Below, piece after piece: positions 6,099 to 13,668 of a stretch of 24,248 bases of DNA; positions within the stretch are counted from its first letter, which is position 1; each line of letters begins with the position of its first letter. Made by a program: the position numbers and the translations under genes. The notes beneath the pieces were generated by a model. It had not been told where the DNA came from. It did not search any database and saw only the letters and a list, made by a program, of their open reading frames with translations. The DNA comes from an uncultured Bacteroidota bacterium (GTDB taxonomy: Bacteria > Bacteroidota > Bacteroidia > Chitinophagales > Chitinophagaceae), in assembly GCA_946479615.1 (NCBI GenBank), contig CAMLGR010000062.1:1-24248 (forward strand), in the 5' to 3' direction.

Positions 6099-7037
6099 AT
6101 GGGTACCTTTGCTCTTAAACCAGTTCCTTTGGCTCCTGTTATTCAAGTAAAGCACCTCACTAAATATTTCGGCGACCTCAGGGCCGTGGATGACCTTTCT
6201 TTCACCGTACCTACGGGGGAAGTATATGGGTTCCTGGGACAAAACGGCGCGGGCAAATCGACGACGATCCGTATGCTGCTGACATTGATACAACCGGGTT
6301 CCGGCGAAATAGAAATGTTTGGAATGAACCTCGCCACTCATCGCAGCGAGATCATGCGGCGCACAGGAGCGATCATTGAACGGCCCGATCTCTACAAGTA
6401 CCTCTCTGCTTTTGAGAACCTCCGCTTCTTTGCTGCGATAAGCGGCATAAAGATTACCGGTAAAACGATCATGGAGCAACTTGAACGGGTGGGCCTCGCA
6501 CAACGCGCACATAGTAAAGTAGGTACCTTTTCACAGGGAATGAAACAACGATTGGGTATTGCAGTAGCCATGGTGCATGATCCGCAATTGATCATCCTCG
6601 ATGAACCCACCAATGGACTTGACCCGCAGGGCATCGCCGATATGCGCCGCCTCATACTTCACCTCAGCCGTGATCTTGGCAAAACAATTTTCATCTCCTC
6701 GCACTTACTCAATGAAATAGAACTGATCGTCGATTCGCTTCTCATTATTGACAAAGGCAAAAAAGTAGCAGAAGGCAAAAAAAATGACCTCTTGAATCCT
6801 GTCAAAACACAGGTAGAACTCATCACTGACAATAAAGAAAATTCACTGACCCGGTTAAAAGAAACCTCCTGGGCCGCTTTCCTGCAAAGCAGTAACAATG
6901 GTCATATCATTTTAGAAATAGATAAAGGTTTGATACCGGAACTGAACCGCACCCTGGTCGAAAAAGGCATCAATGTTATTTCCTTACGACCCAAACATTC
7001 ACTGGAAGATTTCTTCCTTTCATTAACCAGGCACTGA
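6099..7037 (+). CDS. ABC transporter ATP-binding protein (ABC-2 exporter type)
   Basis: A 312-aa ATPase that would power export through the permease encoded next. It has Walker A GQNGAGKST (residues 47-55), signature FSQGM (144-148), Walker B LIILDEP (164-170) followed by TNGLDPQG, and the H-loop His202 in ISSHLL. The C-terminal part (about 220-312) is the usual accessory domain of CcmA/NatA-like ATPases. The start is uncertain: an exact TACCTTTG box at 6104-6111 lies after the ATG at 6099, so the real start may be the TTG at 6129, giving LAPVIQVKHLTKYF, which is closer to the family's usual N-terminus. It is separated from the permease ATG by one base. The cargo is unknown. Confidence 0.93.
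   Translation: MGTFALKPVPLAPVIQVKHLTKYFGDLRAVDDLSFTVPTGEVYGFLGQNGAGKSTTIRMLLTLIQPGSGEIEMFGMNLATHRSEIMRRTGAIIERPDLYKYLSAFENLRFFAAISGIKITGKTIMEQLERVGLAQRAHSKVGTFSQGMKQRLGIAVAMVHDPQLIILDEPTNGLDPQGIADMRRLILHLSRDLGKTIFISSHLLNEIELIVDSLLIIDKGKKVAEGKKNDLLNPVKTQVELITDNKENSLTRLKETSWAAFLQSSNNGHIILEIDKGLIPELNRTLVEKGINVISLRPKHSLEDFFLSLTRH
6104..6111 (+). promoter_or_regulatory. Putative -7 box TACCTTTG for the ABC operon
   Basis: Exact TAnnTTTG match, located inside the first codons of the longest reading of the ATPase gene. If it is real, transcription starts near 6115-6118 and translation would begin at the TTG at 6129. A weak T-rich -33 candidate lies at about 6083-6087. Confidence 0.45.
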
Positions 7038-7038
7038 T

Positions 7039-7911
7039 ATGTTATTAAAGATCGAACTGTATAAAATATTCAAACGGCCACGCACCTATATTGCTTTTGG
7101 TGTGATCACGCTCATCGTGCTATTGATACAGATCGCACTCATATTTGATAAGGAAGAATACGTAGGATTTATGATGAGCGGGTTGAAAGAAACATTCGAT
7201 GCTCCTGCCAATGAAGTATTGAATGGATACTCGGTCTGTTTTATTATCCTGAACCTGCTCTTGATTCATGTGCCTATCCTGGTGGCATTGATCGCAGGAG
7301 ACATGATCTCTGGTGAAGCGAATATGGGTACGCTTCGCCTGATCGCTGCCAAACCGGTGAGCCGTACACGGTTACTGCTCGTAAAATTCACCGCTTCTTC
7401 CATTTATACCGTCCTGTTACTAATTTGGGTAGCTATCCTTGCACTTGGATTAAGTGTGCTTTTGTTTGGTTCGAATCAACTCTTTGCTACCCGTGGATTT
7501 GAATTAAATATTATTGCCCGTGATGATATATTATGGCGGTATATCGCAGCTTTCGGTTTTGCCATTATCGGGTTGATCACGGTCGCTTCCCTGGCCTTTA
7601 TGCTTTCCACTTTTTATGATAACTCGATCGTGCCGGTAGTAACAACGGTTTGCATCATCATTGTATTTACAATTCTTACCCAGATGCAGATCCCTTTTTA
7701 CGACGACACCATCAAACCCTATCTCTTTACTACACATATGCTTGGGTGGAAAGGGTTTTTCTATGTAAAAGCAAATGAAGGAGAAACCATCAGGGGTTCG
7801 GTTGAAAACCTGTCCGCCGTATTAAAAAGTGCTGGTATATTGATTGGCTATGCCATATTATTCCTGCTTATTTCGGTATGGCATTTCAAAAAGAAAAATA
7901 TTTTAAGCTAA
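7039..7911 (+). CDS. ABC-2 type transporter permease
   Basis: A 290-aa membrane protein with about six spans: residues about 18-36, 68-90, 118-142, 170-190, 200-215 and 265-283. The layout is typical of ABC-2 exporters: a short cytoplasmic N-terminus (MLLKIELYKIFKRPRTYIAF), a large first extracytoplasmic loop, and a conserved cytoplasmic helix (GDMISGEANMGTLRLIAAKPVSR) that couples to the ATPase. Its ATG comes one base after the ATPase stop, and its TAA is directly followed by the ATG of the LolA-like gene, so all three are translated from one message. The substrate is not evident. It is not recognisably GldF. Confidence 0.9.
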   Translation: MLLKIELYKIFKRPRTYIAFGVITLIVLLIQIALIFDKEEYVGFMMSGLKETFDAPANEVLNGYSVCFIILNLLLIHVPILVALIAGDMISGEANMGTLRLIAAKPVSRTRLLLVKFTASSIYTVLLLIWVAILALGLSVLLFGSNQLFATRGFELNIIARDDILWRYIAAFGFAIIGLITVASLAFMLSTFYDNSIVPVVTTVCIIIVFTILTQMQIPFYDDTIKPYLFTTHMLGWKGFFYVKANEGETIRGSVENLSAVLKSAGILIGYAILFLLISVWHFKKKNILS

Positions 7912-8598
7912 ATGAAACCGATCCTTTATTTATTCATCACCATATTCTTCTCTTTGTCAACGCGGGCGCAATCGCCGGAAGAACTCGTGCTGAAAGTAAA
8001 AGAAAAACTGGATAAAGTAACTGATTATGAGGCCAGCGGCAGTATGAAAATGAATGTCATCTTTATCAAGGCACCGGTAGCGAAAGTAAAAGTGTATTTT
8101 AAAAAACCGGATAAGCTGAAGATCAAAAATGAAAGCGGCATTTCCCTGATACCAAAAGGTTCTGTGAACATTCACCTGGGCAACGTGCTCAGCAATATGA
8201 GCTCCTTCGATATACTCGATGCCGGCAGGGAAGATAAAACCGGTTTTCGCATCATCAGATTATTACCGAAAGATGATAATGCCAACGTCGTATTATCTAC
8301 TTTATATATCGATGAGAAACTGTTCCTGGTAAGAAAAGCAAAAACAACTACACGCGAGAACGGCACCTATGAACTGGAAATGACCTATGGAAAATACAGC
8401 GATTATGGATTAGCCGATAAAGTGATCTTCACCTTCAATACCAAAGATTATAAATTACCCAAGGGTGTCACCTTCGATTACGATGATGGAACAAAGGAAA
8501 AAACACCCGATGAACTTAAAAATAAGAAAGGGAAAGTAGAGATCACTTATTCCTCTTACCAGCTCAATAAAGGAGTACCCGATTCAGTTTTCGATTGA
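7912..8598 (+). CDS. LolA-like outer-membrane lipoprotein carrier family protein
   Basis: A 228-aa protein with a signal peptide (hydrophobic 4-16, likely cleavage after STRA at about 19), so it is periplasmic. The beta-rich body has the LolA-like pattern: an N-terminal helix with EELVLKVKEKLDKVTDYEASG, then alternating strands with YFKKPDKLKIKNESG and a later TLYIDEKLFLVRKAKTTT. LolA proteins carry lipoproteins or other lipid-bearing molecules across the periplasm. The start codon abuts the stop of the ABC permease, which suggests the carrier serves this exporter rather than LolCDE. It ends directly against the pdxA stop codon on the other strand. The family assignment is from fold-level pattern and is moderately sure. 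Confidence 0.7.
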   Translation: MKPILYLFITIFFSLSTRAQSPEELVLKVKEKLDKVTDYEASGSMKMNVIFIKAPVAKVKVYFKKPDKLKIKNESGISLIPKGSVNIHLGNVLSNMSSFDILDAGREDKTGFRIIRLLPKDDNANVVLSTLYIDEKLFLVRKAKTTTRENGTYELEMTYGKYSDYGLADKVIFTFNTKDYKLPKGVTFDYDDGTKEKTPDELKNKKGKVEITYSSYQLNKGVPDSVFD

Positions 8599-9699
8599 TC
8601 ATTGTCCTTCCCTGATCTCTTCATCTTCCATTCTTGCAAATACTTCAGGATTGATCTTCTTGAGCGGGTTAGACCTGTTGCTATCAAACTCCGTACGCTG
8701 GCGTATGATATCGATACATTGAAATACGGCCGCCAGGAACGAAGAACTATCGGCTTTATCCTTCCCGGCAATATCAAATGCCACACCATGATCGGGTGAT
8801 GTGCGAACGGCAGGAAGGCCGGCTGTATAATTCACGCCTTCACCACTGGCCAATGTTTTGAAAGGGATCAGTCCCTGGTCGTGGTACATGGCAAGTACCG
8901 CATCGAATTTAGTATGGTTACGGCGGGCAAAGAATGCATCGGCGCTGTAAGGACCTACTGCCAGTATATTATTATTCTTGGCTTCACGGATCGCAGGTTG
9001 TATGATCGTTTCTTCTTCATTACCTACCAGTCCTTCATCCCCGGCATGCGGGTTAAGACCCAGCACAGCGATCCGTGGTTTATCGATACCAAAATCCCGT
9101 TGCAGGCTTTTATTGATGATCTGTAGTTTGCTGACGATCGCTTCCTTCGTGATATGCTTCGCGATCTCGCTGACAGGAATATGTTCTGTCACAAGCGCTA
9201 CCCGGAAATCACCGGCACAAAGCATCATCACCACATCATTCACCCCAAACATTTGCCGGAGATAAGGAGTATGTCCCGTATAATTGAAATCGGCTGATTG
9301 TATATTCTTTTTATGTATCGGTGCTGTCACCAGTCCATCAATCTGTTTTTGTTTTAAGGCAGCGACGGCTGTCTGCAGGGAAAGAACCGCATATTTACCG
9401 GCAACATCGCTTAACTGGCCGGGATTGATCACCACATCTTCTTCCCAGCAGCCAAATACATTGACCTGTTTCGTACTGAGGCGCACAAATTCCTTGGTGC
9501 TCTGGTAGCTGAAATTAACCGGTTCGGTAACGGATTTCTTATAAAAATTGATCACTTTATTGGATGCAAAAACAAGCGGGGTGCATTGTTCCAGTAACCG
9601 GCTGTCTGTAAAGGTCTTTATGATCAGTTCAAGACCGATACCATTCAGATCGCCACAGGAAATGCCTATAACAGGTTTGGTAGTGACAGGTTGATTCAT
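8599..9699 (-). CDS. pdxA: 4-hydroxythreonine-4-phosphate dehydrogenase PdxA
   Basis: PdxA oxidises 4-phosphohydroxy-L-threonine with NAD in the DXP-dependent pathway of pyridoxal phosphate synthesis; with PdxJ it forms pyridoxine phosphate. The 366-aa protein has the normal length and the divalent-metal ligands H143 (TGHTPYLRQMF), H218 (LNPHAGDEG) and H273 (MYHDQGLIPFK), plus the N-terminal GISCGDLNGIG and the late TSPDHGVAFDIAG. I chose the ATG at 9699 (MNQPVTTKP). An in-frame ATG at 9729 adds ten residues (MRIFTFHFFS) that overlap a probable promoter (TATCTTCAC). Its stop codon touches the stop of the convergent LolA-like gene with no spacer and no terminator between. No pdxJ is in the window. 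Confidence 0.95.
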   Translation of the reverse strand: MNQPVTTKPVIGISCGDLNGIGLELIIKTFTDSRLLEQCTPLVFASNKVINFYKKSVTEPVNFSYQSTKEFVRLSTKQVNVFGCWEEDVVINPGQLSDVAGKYAVLSLQTAVAALKQKQIDGLVTAPIHKKNIQSADFNYTGHTPYLRQMFGVNDVVMMLCAGDFRVALVTEHIPVSEIAKHITKEAIVSKLQIINKSLQRDFGIDKPRIAVLGLNPHAGDEGLVGNEEETIIQPAIREAKNNNILAVGPYSADAFFARRNHTKFDAVLAMYHDQGLIPFKTLASGEGVNYTAGLPAVRTSPDHGVAFDIAGKDKADSSSFLAAVFQCIDIIRQRTEFDSNRSNPLKKINPEVFARMEDEEIREGQ

Positions 9700-9792
9700 A
9701 CTAAAAAAATGAAAAGTGAAGATACGCATTTCACAGGGAAAGGCATTTTACGGGGTGATGGGTACAATATTGATTGTTATTTCCCGGTTGGA

Positions 9793-9882
9793 AAAATATT
9801 CAATGCTCAACTCTCGATCAAAAGCCGTTTCCTCGTCACTTCACCCCATTTGAACATTGATTATTGGTTTATTGAATATTTT
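9793..9882. repeat. 12-bp inverted repeat upstream of pdxA
   Basis: AAAATATTCAAT at 9793-9804 and its exact reverse complement at 9871-9882, 66 bp apart. A second pair, GGGGTGA (9752-9758) and TCACCCC (9841-9847), is interleaved with it, so the two cannot form one nested stem. Lies in the AT-rich gap between pdxA and the terminator of the large T9SS gene. Function unknown; it may be chance in AT-rich DNA. Confidence 0.3.
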
Positions 9883-9923
9883 CTTATCCACCGCCAGAAA
9901 TAATCAAGACCCAAACTCTATAT

Positions 9924-9952
9924 AAAAAAAGCCGCTCCTCTGGAACGGCTTT
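9924..9952 (-). terminator. Intrinsic terminator of the 1171-aa T9SS protein gene
   Basis: The stem pairs 9928-9938 (AAAGCCGCTCC) with 9942-9952, with one C/A mismatch and a TCT loop. On the minus strand it is followed by a run of T (7) and TATATAG. It lies 24 bp after the stop of the minus-strand gene at 9977-13492. Confidence 0.8.
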
Positions 9953-9976
9953 CAATATCATTACTTAAACTCCTGC

Positions 9977-12900
9977 TTACAACATTCTCTTCAGCACTTT
10001 TCTTGTCAGTATCTGGTCATTATTCCTTATTCTCAGGATATACGTTCCGGCCGACAATACTTCTGTATCTGTAAGGCTCAGCTGGCTGATACCGCTATGA
10101 ATAACAAATGATTTTTTCTTGACCAGTTTACCAAATATATCCAGCAGTTCGGCTTCGATCTTTGCATCAACCGGGGAACTGATATCGAAATCAAGTACCT
10201 GGCTGAACGGATTGATCACATTTACCAGGGCGAATTTCTTGCCTTCTTCAATGGATAAAGGAATGATCCTTGAATATTTGGTATTGCCTGACTGGGTAGC
10301 TAAACCAAGACGGTAATATACTTTGCCGGTAACAGGAGTAGGATCGATAAATGAATACTGGTTGGTGCTACTGTTAAGATTATTATATCCATTTATAGTT
10401 CCTACGGTACTGAAACTATTTCCGTCAGTACTTCTTTCCACTTTGTATTTCACCGGCTCATCTTCTTTGGAAGTGACCCATGAAAGGTTGGCCATATCAC
10501 CTGCCAGTTTACCATTAAAGGAAAGTATATCTGTTTTCAACGGCGTACCACAGTTCAATACATTTAATGTAAGGAAATTGATACCGCTGGTAACGATACA
10601 ATTGGTACCTCCCAGGTTAGATACTGTTGTAGCAGCTACCACCCTGTACATATCACCATTATTAGCTAATGTAGCGTCAAATGGCGAAACGACATAGTGG
10701 GTAACATATTGCCACAAGCCATTGACAAAAGTGGGAGTAACAGGGCCCTGGGGGGTGCTTACATCGGTATAGTTATTACCACCATCTGTACTTCTCTGCC
10801 ATTTATAATAAACATAGTTGTCAAAGAAAGAAGAAACGGTATCATAAATAGTACTCGCATTCATCACGCAGACATTAGGATTGGCTGACGGCGAATATTT
10901 CATATTTGGCAAGCAGGTGGCCACACTTATATCATCCATTACCCAGTCATTACCACCACCGCCTTGTGAATTATTACGGATAGAGAAGGTAACACCGGTT
11001 TGGCTCGGTCCTGTAAGGAACACAAATCCTTTTTTGATCCAGCCGCCTACATTCACCTCACCCGTACTGTACCTGTCAAGACCATCAAGGATAAAGGTAA
11101 GGTTAGGGTATACACCCGGCTGGTAAGTAGAAGTACCTGATGTGTCGATACCGCAATTGGTACATATATTTCTCATCCAGGCGGAAAATTCATAATAAGT
11201 GGAAGGACATAAACCAGTTAATGACTGCCGGTATACTTCAGCTGCTACATAGTCGGTATTTACTTCAAGCATATAACCGGCGGTATCACTGGCTGCAGGA
11301 GGTAAATTACCCGCAGCGTCGTTGGTGCCTGTATGGTCACCATCAATATCCCAGAAACCACCATGCATACGATTGTTACAATCCTGTGCAGCAGGCGGTG
11401 TACCACAGGTTGGCTGCTTATTGGCAGTCTGGTTGGTACTGTTCCGCGGGCTCATGTTCTTCACAATAGCATATTGACCATCACCTACACCCTGTGAAGG
11501 ACTAACATTTATAAATGTATATCCGGGAATTGGGTTAGTAAGATCGGTTGTCCTGTTCAACGTACCGCCACTACCAAAAGATCCACCAAATTCCTGTGCA
11601 TTGTTCAACCCAATGGAGTTGGAACAAAGGGTCATAGGTGTACTGATCAGGATATTATAAGGTATGGTGGAAAGGGCTATATCCGCACCGCCTAATGAAG
11701 TACGGTAAATAAATTTACCAATCCCAAACTTAATGGTATCACCAGGATTACCGGTAACCTTTACACGAAATGAAGTAGCGAATAAAACACCACCGCCGCC
11801 TTTTGGCCTGTCTGTGCTGGCTACAATGGTTCCGGTAGCACCGGTTATATCGGTATCTGTATTATCAGCCGGTGTGCCGGGTGATGCATTAAGAAACCCG
11901 ATATTCATACGGATATTATAAGTACCTGCCGGTAATGTGCCCGGCACATACGTCGCTGCATCATTATATACGTTAGGTGTTGGCGTATACCTTCTGACTG
12001 TTTTACCTTCGTTACTGATGATCCTGATCGAATCATTGGCACCGGAAAGCATGACTGTATTGGTAGGAATATTATCGACATACCTTGGCCTGTACAATGT
12101 TCCTGAAGTATGGTTGATCGTCATTCTTATTTCCAGTGTGTCGCCGGTTTCTACCACACCACCTATTGTTTTCTTGGAAAGATTTACATAACTGTTACCA
12201 AAACGAGGTGGTGGAGAAGTAGTAGAAACGCAAATACTGAATTCTCCATTATTAATCGGGGCCGCACCAGTTCCCGTTGTATATACACGGACATAATATA
12301 CAGCGCCCGCAGTGGTAGCATATGTTATTGAAGTAGTACCGCAGGCAACGCTGGTTCCCAAACTACCGCAGGTACCCTGGAAAAGCTGGAGACGTTTTGT
12401 TCCGCCCACTCCTGTACCAAAAGAACTGGTTGTAATTGTAGACGTTGCGTTTACCGCGGTGAATTTAAACCATACATCGTAAGATACTGTTCCTGTACAA
12501 GGAGCAACGGCAACAGCCGAAGCGGTTGCACTGACCATTGTATTAATAATATTACTACAGCTTCCGTTAACAGGTAATGTGATTGCGCCGCTGCACTCAT
12601 CATTAATAGGTGCATCAGGAGCTTCATGCGTTACACAAATAGTAAATCCTGAATTCACGGGTGTTGTTACTGCCGTTCCGGCGGATGTATATACTCTTAC
12701 AAAATAGGTAGCGCCTGCTGTCAGGGAAGAAACAGCCATACCAGAAGTACCACAGGCAATAGATGTCAATGCCGCACAGGTACCTGAAAATACCTGTATC
12801 CTTGGTGTGTTCACATTACTTCCTACACTACCTAATGTAATGGTAGCATTATCTGTTGCTGCCGTAAATGAGTACCAAAGATCCTGCACAACCGGTCCCG

Positions 12901-13492
12901 TACACGGAGCCACTGCAGTCGCCGTAGCACTTGCTGCATAAAAATTTCCGGCAGTAGGAGTACCGCAGGTATTTAAAGTAGAAGTCAATCCTGTTGCCGT
13001 AGCACAGGTATTATTGGCAGGAGCAGGGTCAGTGATACAAATATTGAACGAGCCGGTATTTGCACTGTTAGTAGAATATATCCTTATCCAATACTGCGTA
13101 TTAATAACGGTAGTAGGTGTAACAGATGTATTACCGCAAGCTACCGAATTCATAGTACCTCCGCATGTACCTCCAAAAACCTGCACACGGGTGCCTGTAA
13201 TGGTAGACCCTGTTATAGCAATAGTGGGTGAAGTACTTTTTGCGATAAACGTATACCATACGTCATCATTGGTTGATCCGGAACATCCGGTACCCCCTCC
13301 GATAGCTGTATATCCGGCACCTGAAGGAAGTGTGCCGGCTGTCGTACCACCGCATGTTGCGGGGTACGAATTAAGCGTGGGAGCAGCACCGCAAAGATCC
13401 GACTGAGCGCGGGAAATGAATGGCAATAACGCCAGTAAGAGCAACAGATGTAAACTCTTAGATAAGGTTCGGCTAGAAGTACAAGGCTTCAT
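9977..13492 (-). CDS. T9SS cargo protein with three beta-sandwich repeats, 1171 aa
   Basis: A large secreted or surface protein. A signal peptide covers about residues 1-30 (LHLLLLLALLPFISRAQ). Three repeats follow at about 31-157, 158-291 and 292-428, each with conserved Cys, a DVWY/DLWY/DVWF strand, VQVFGGTC-type and ACGT motifs and a closing FNICI strand; they resemble PPC-like beta-sandwich domains. Residues about 430-700 are an unrecognised beta-rich region. A second sandwich (about 700-860) ends in WVMDDISVA, as in carbohydrate-binding-like modules. Residues about 1000-1080 carry the LSWVTSKEDEPVKYKVERS module, and about 1085-1171 the T9SS sorting domain (YILRI...RKVLKRML). It is likely anchored on the cell surface as an adhesin or polymer binder. 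No catalytic motif is seen. A terminator follows. Confidence 0.88.
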   Translation of the reverse strand: MKPCTSSRTLSKSLHLLLLLALLPFISRAQSDLCGAAPTLNSYPATCGGTTAGTLPSGAGYTAIGGGTGCSGSTNDDVWYTFIAKSTSPTIAITGSTITGTRVQVFGGTCGGTMNSVACGNTSVTPTTVINTQYWIRIYSTNSANTGSFNICITDPAPANNTCATATGLTSTLNTCGTPTAGNFYAASATATAVAPCTGPVVQDLWYSFTAATDNATITLGSVGSNVNTPRIQVFSGTCAALTSIACGTSGMAVSSLTAGATYFVRVYTSAGTAVTTPVNSGFTICVTHEAPDAPINDECSGAITLPVNGSCSNIINTMVSATASAVAVAPCTGTVSYDVWFKFTAVNATSTITTSSFGTGVGGTKRLQLFQGTCGSLGTSVACGTTSITYATTAGAVYYVRVYTTGTGAAPINNGEFSICVSTTSPPPRFGNSYVNLSKKTIGGVVETGDTLEIRMTINHTSGTLYRPRYVDNIPTNTVMLSGANDSIRIISNEGKTVRRYTPTPNVYNDAATYVPGTLPAGTYNIRMNIGFLNASPGTPADNTDTDITGATGTIVASTDRPKGGGGVLFATSFRVKVTGNPGDTIKFGIGKFIYRTSLGGADIALSTIPYNILISTPMTLCSNSIGLNNAQEFGGSFGSGGTLNRTTDLTNPIPGYTFINVSPSQGVGDGQYAIVKNMSPRNSTNQTANKQPTCGTPPAAQDCNNRMHGGFWDIDGDHTGTNDAAGNLPPAASDTAGYMLEVNTDYVAAEVYRQSLTGLCPSTYYEFSAWMRNICTNCGIDTSGTSTYQPGVYPNLTFILDGLDRYSTGEVNVGGWIKKGFVFLTGPSQTGVTFSIRNNSQGGGGNDWVMDDISVATCLPNMKYSPSANPNVCVMNASTIYDTVSSFFDNYVYYKWQRSTDGGNNYTDVSTPQGPVTPTFVNGLWQYVTHYVVSPFDATLANNGDMYRVVAATTVSNLGGTNCIVTSGINFLTLNVLNCGTPLKTDILSFNGKLAGDMANLSWVTSKEDEPVKYKVERSTDGNSFSTVGTINGYNNLNSSTNQYSFIDPTPVTGKVYYRLGLATQSGNTKYSRIIPLSIEEGKKFALVNVINPFSQVLDFDISSPVDAKIEAELLDIFGKLVKKKSFVIHSGISQLSLTDTEVLSAGTYILRIRNNDQILTRKVLKRML

Positions 13493-13642
13493 AAGTGGAT
13501 TCGATTAGTTTTTCGGATAATGGACGGAACAAATTAACCATAAAAATCAACAGGAATCAATAGTGTTACTACGGAATAAATCTAAGTATATATACTAATT
13601 TTCTTTGGGGTAAATGCTCTTACAATTATAAGGATTCCTCTA

Positions 13643-13650
13643 TATTTTTG
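13643..13650 (+). promoter_or_regulatory. Putative -7 box TATTTTTG for the GSDH-type gene
   Basis: Exact TAnnTTTG match 18 bp before the ATG at 13669. A leader of about 13-15 nt would result. The 176-bp divergent gap it sits in (13493-13668) must also hold the promoter of the minus-strand 1171-aa gene, for which only a weak candidate (TTAATTTG on the minus strand) is visible. Confidence 0.5.
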
Positions 13651-13668
13651 ACACTCAAATCCAATAAG

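Noticed and set aside
9709..9903. 64-codon plus-strand frame upstream of pdxA
   Set aside because: Overlaps the probable pdxA promoter region antisense, no similarity or start signal.
13014..13406. 130-codon plus-strand frame opposite the 1171-aa gene
   Set aside because: Antisense shadow of a Thr/Val-rich repeat region; similar long shadows occur at 20069-20554 and 15001-15471.
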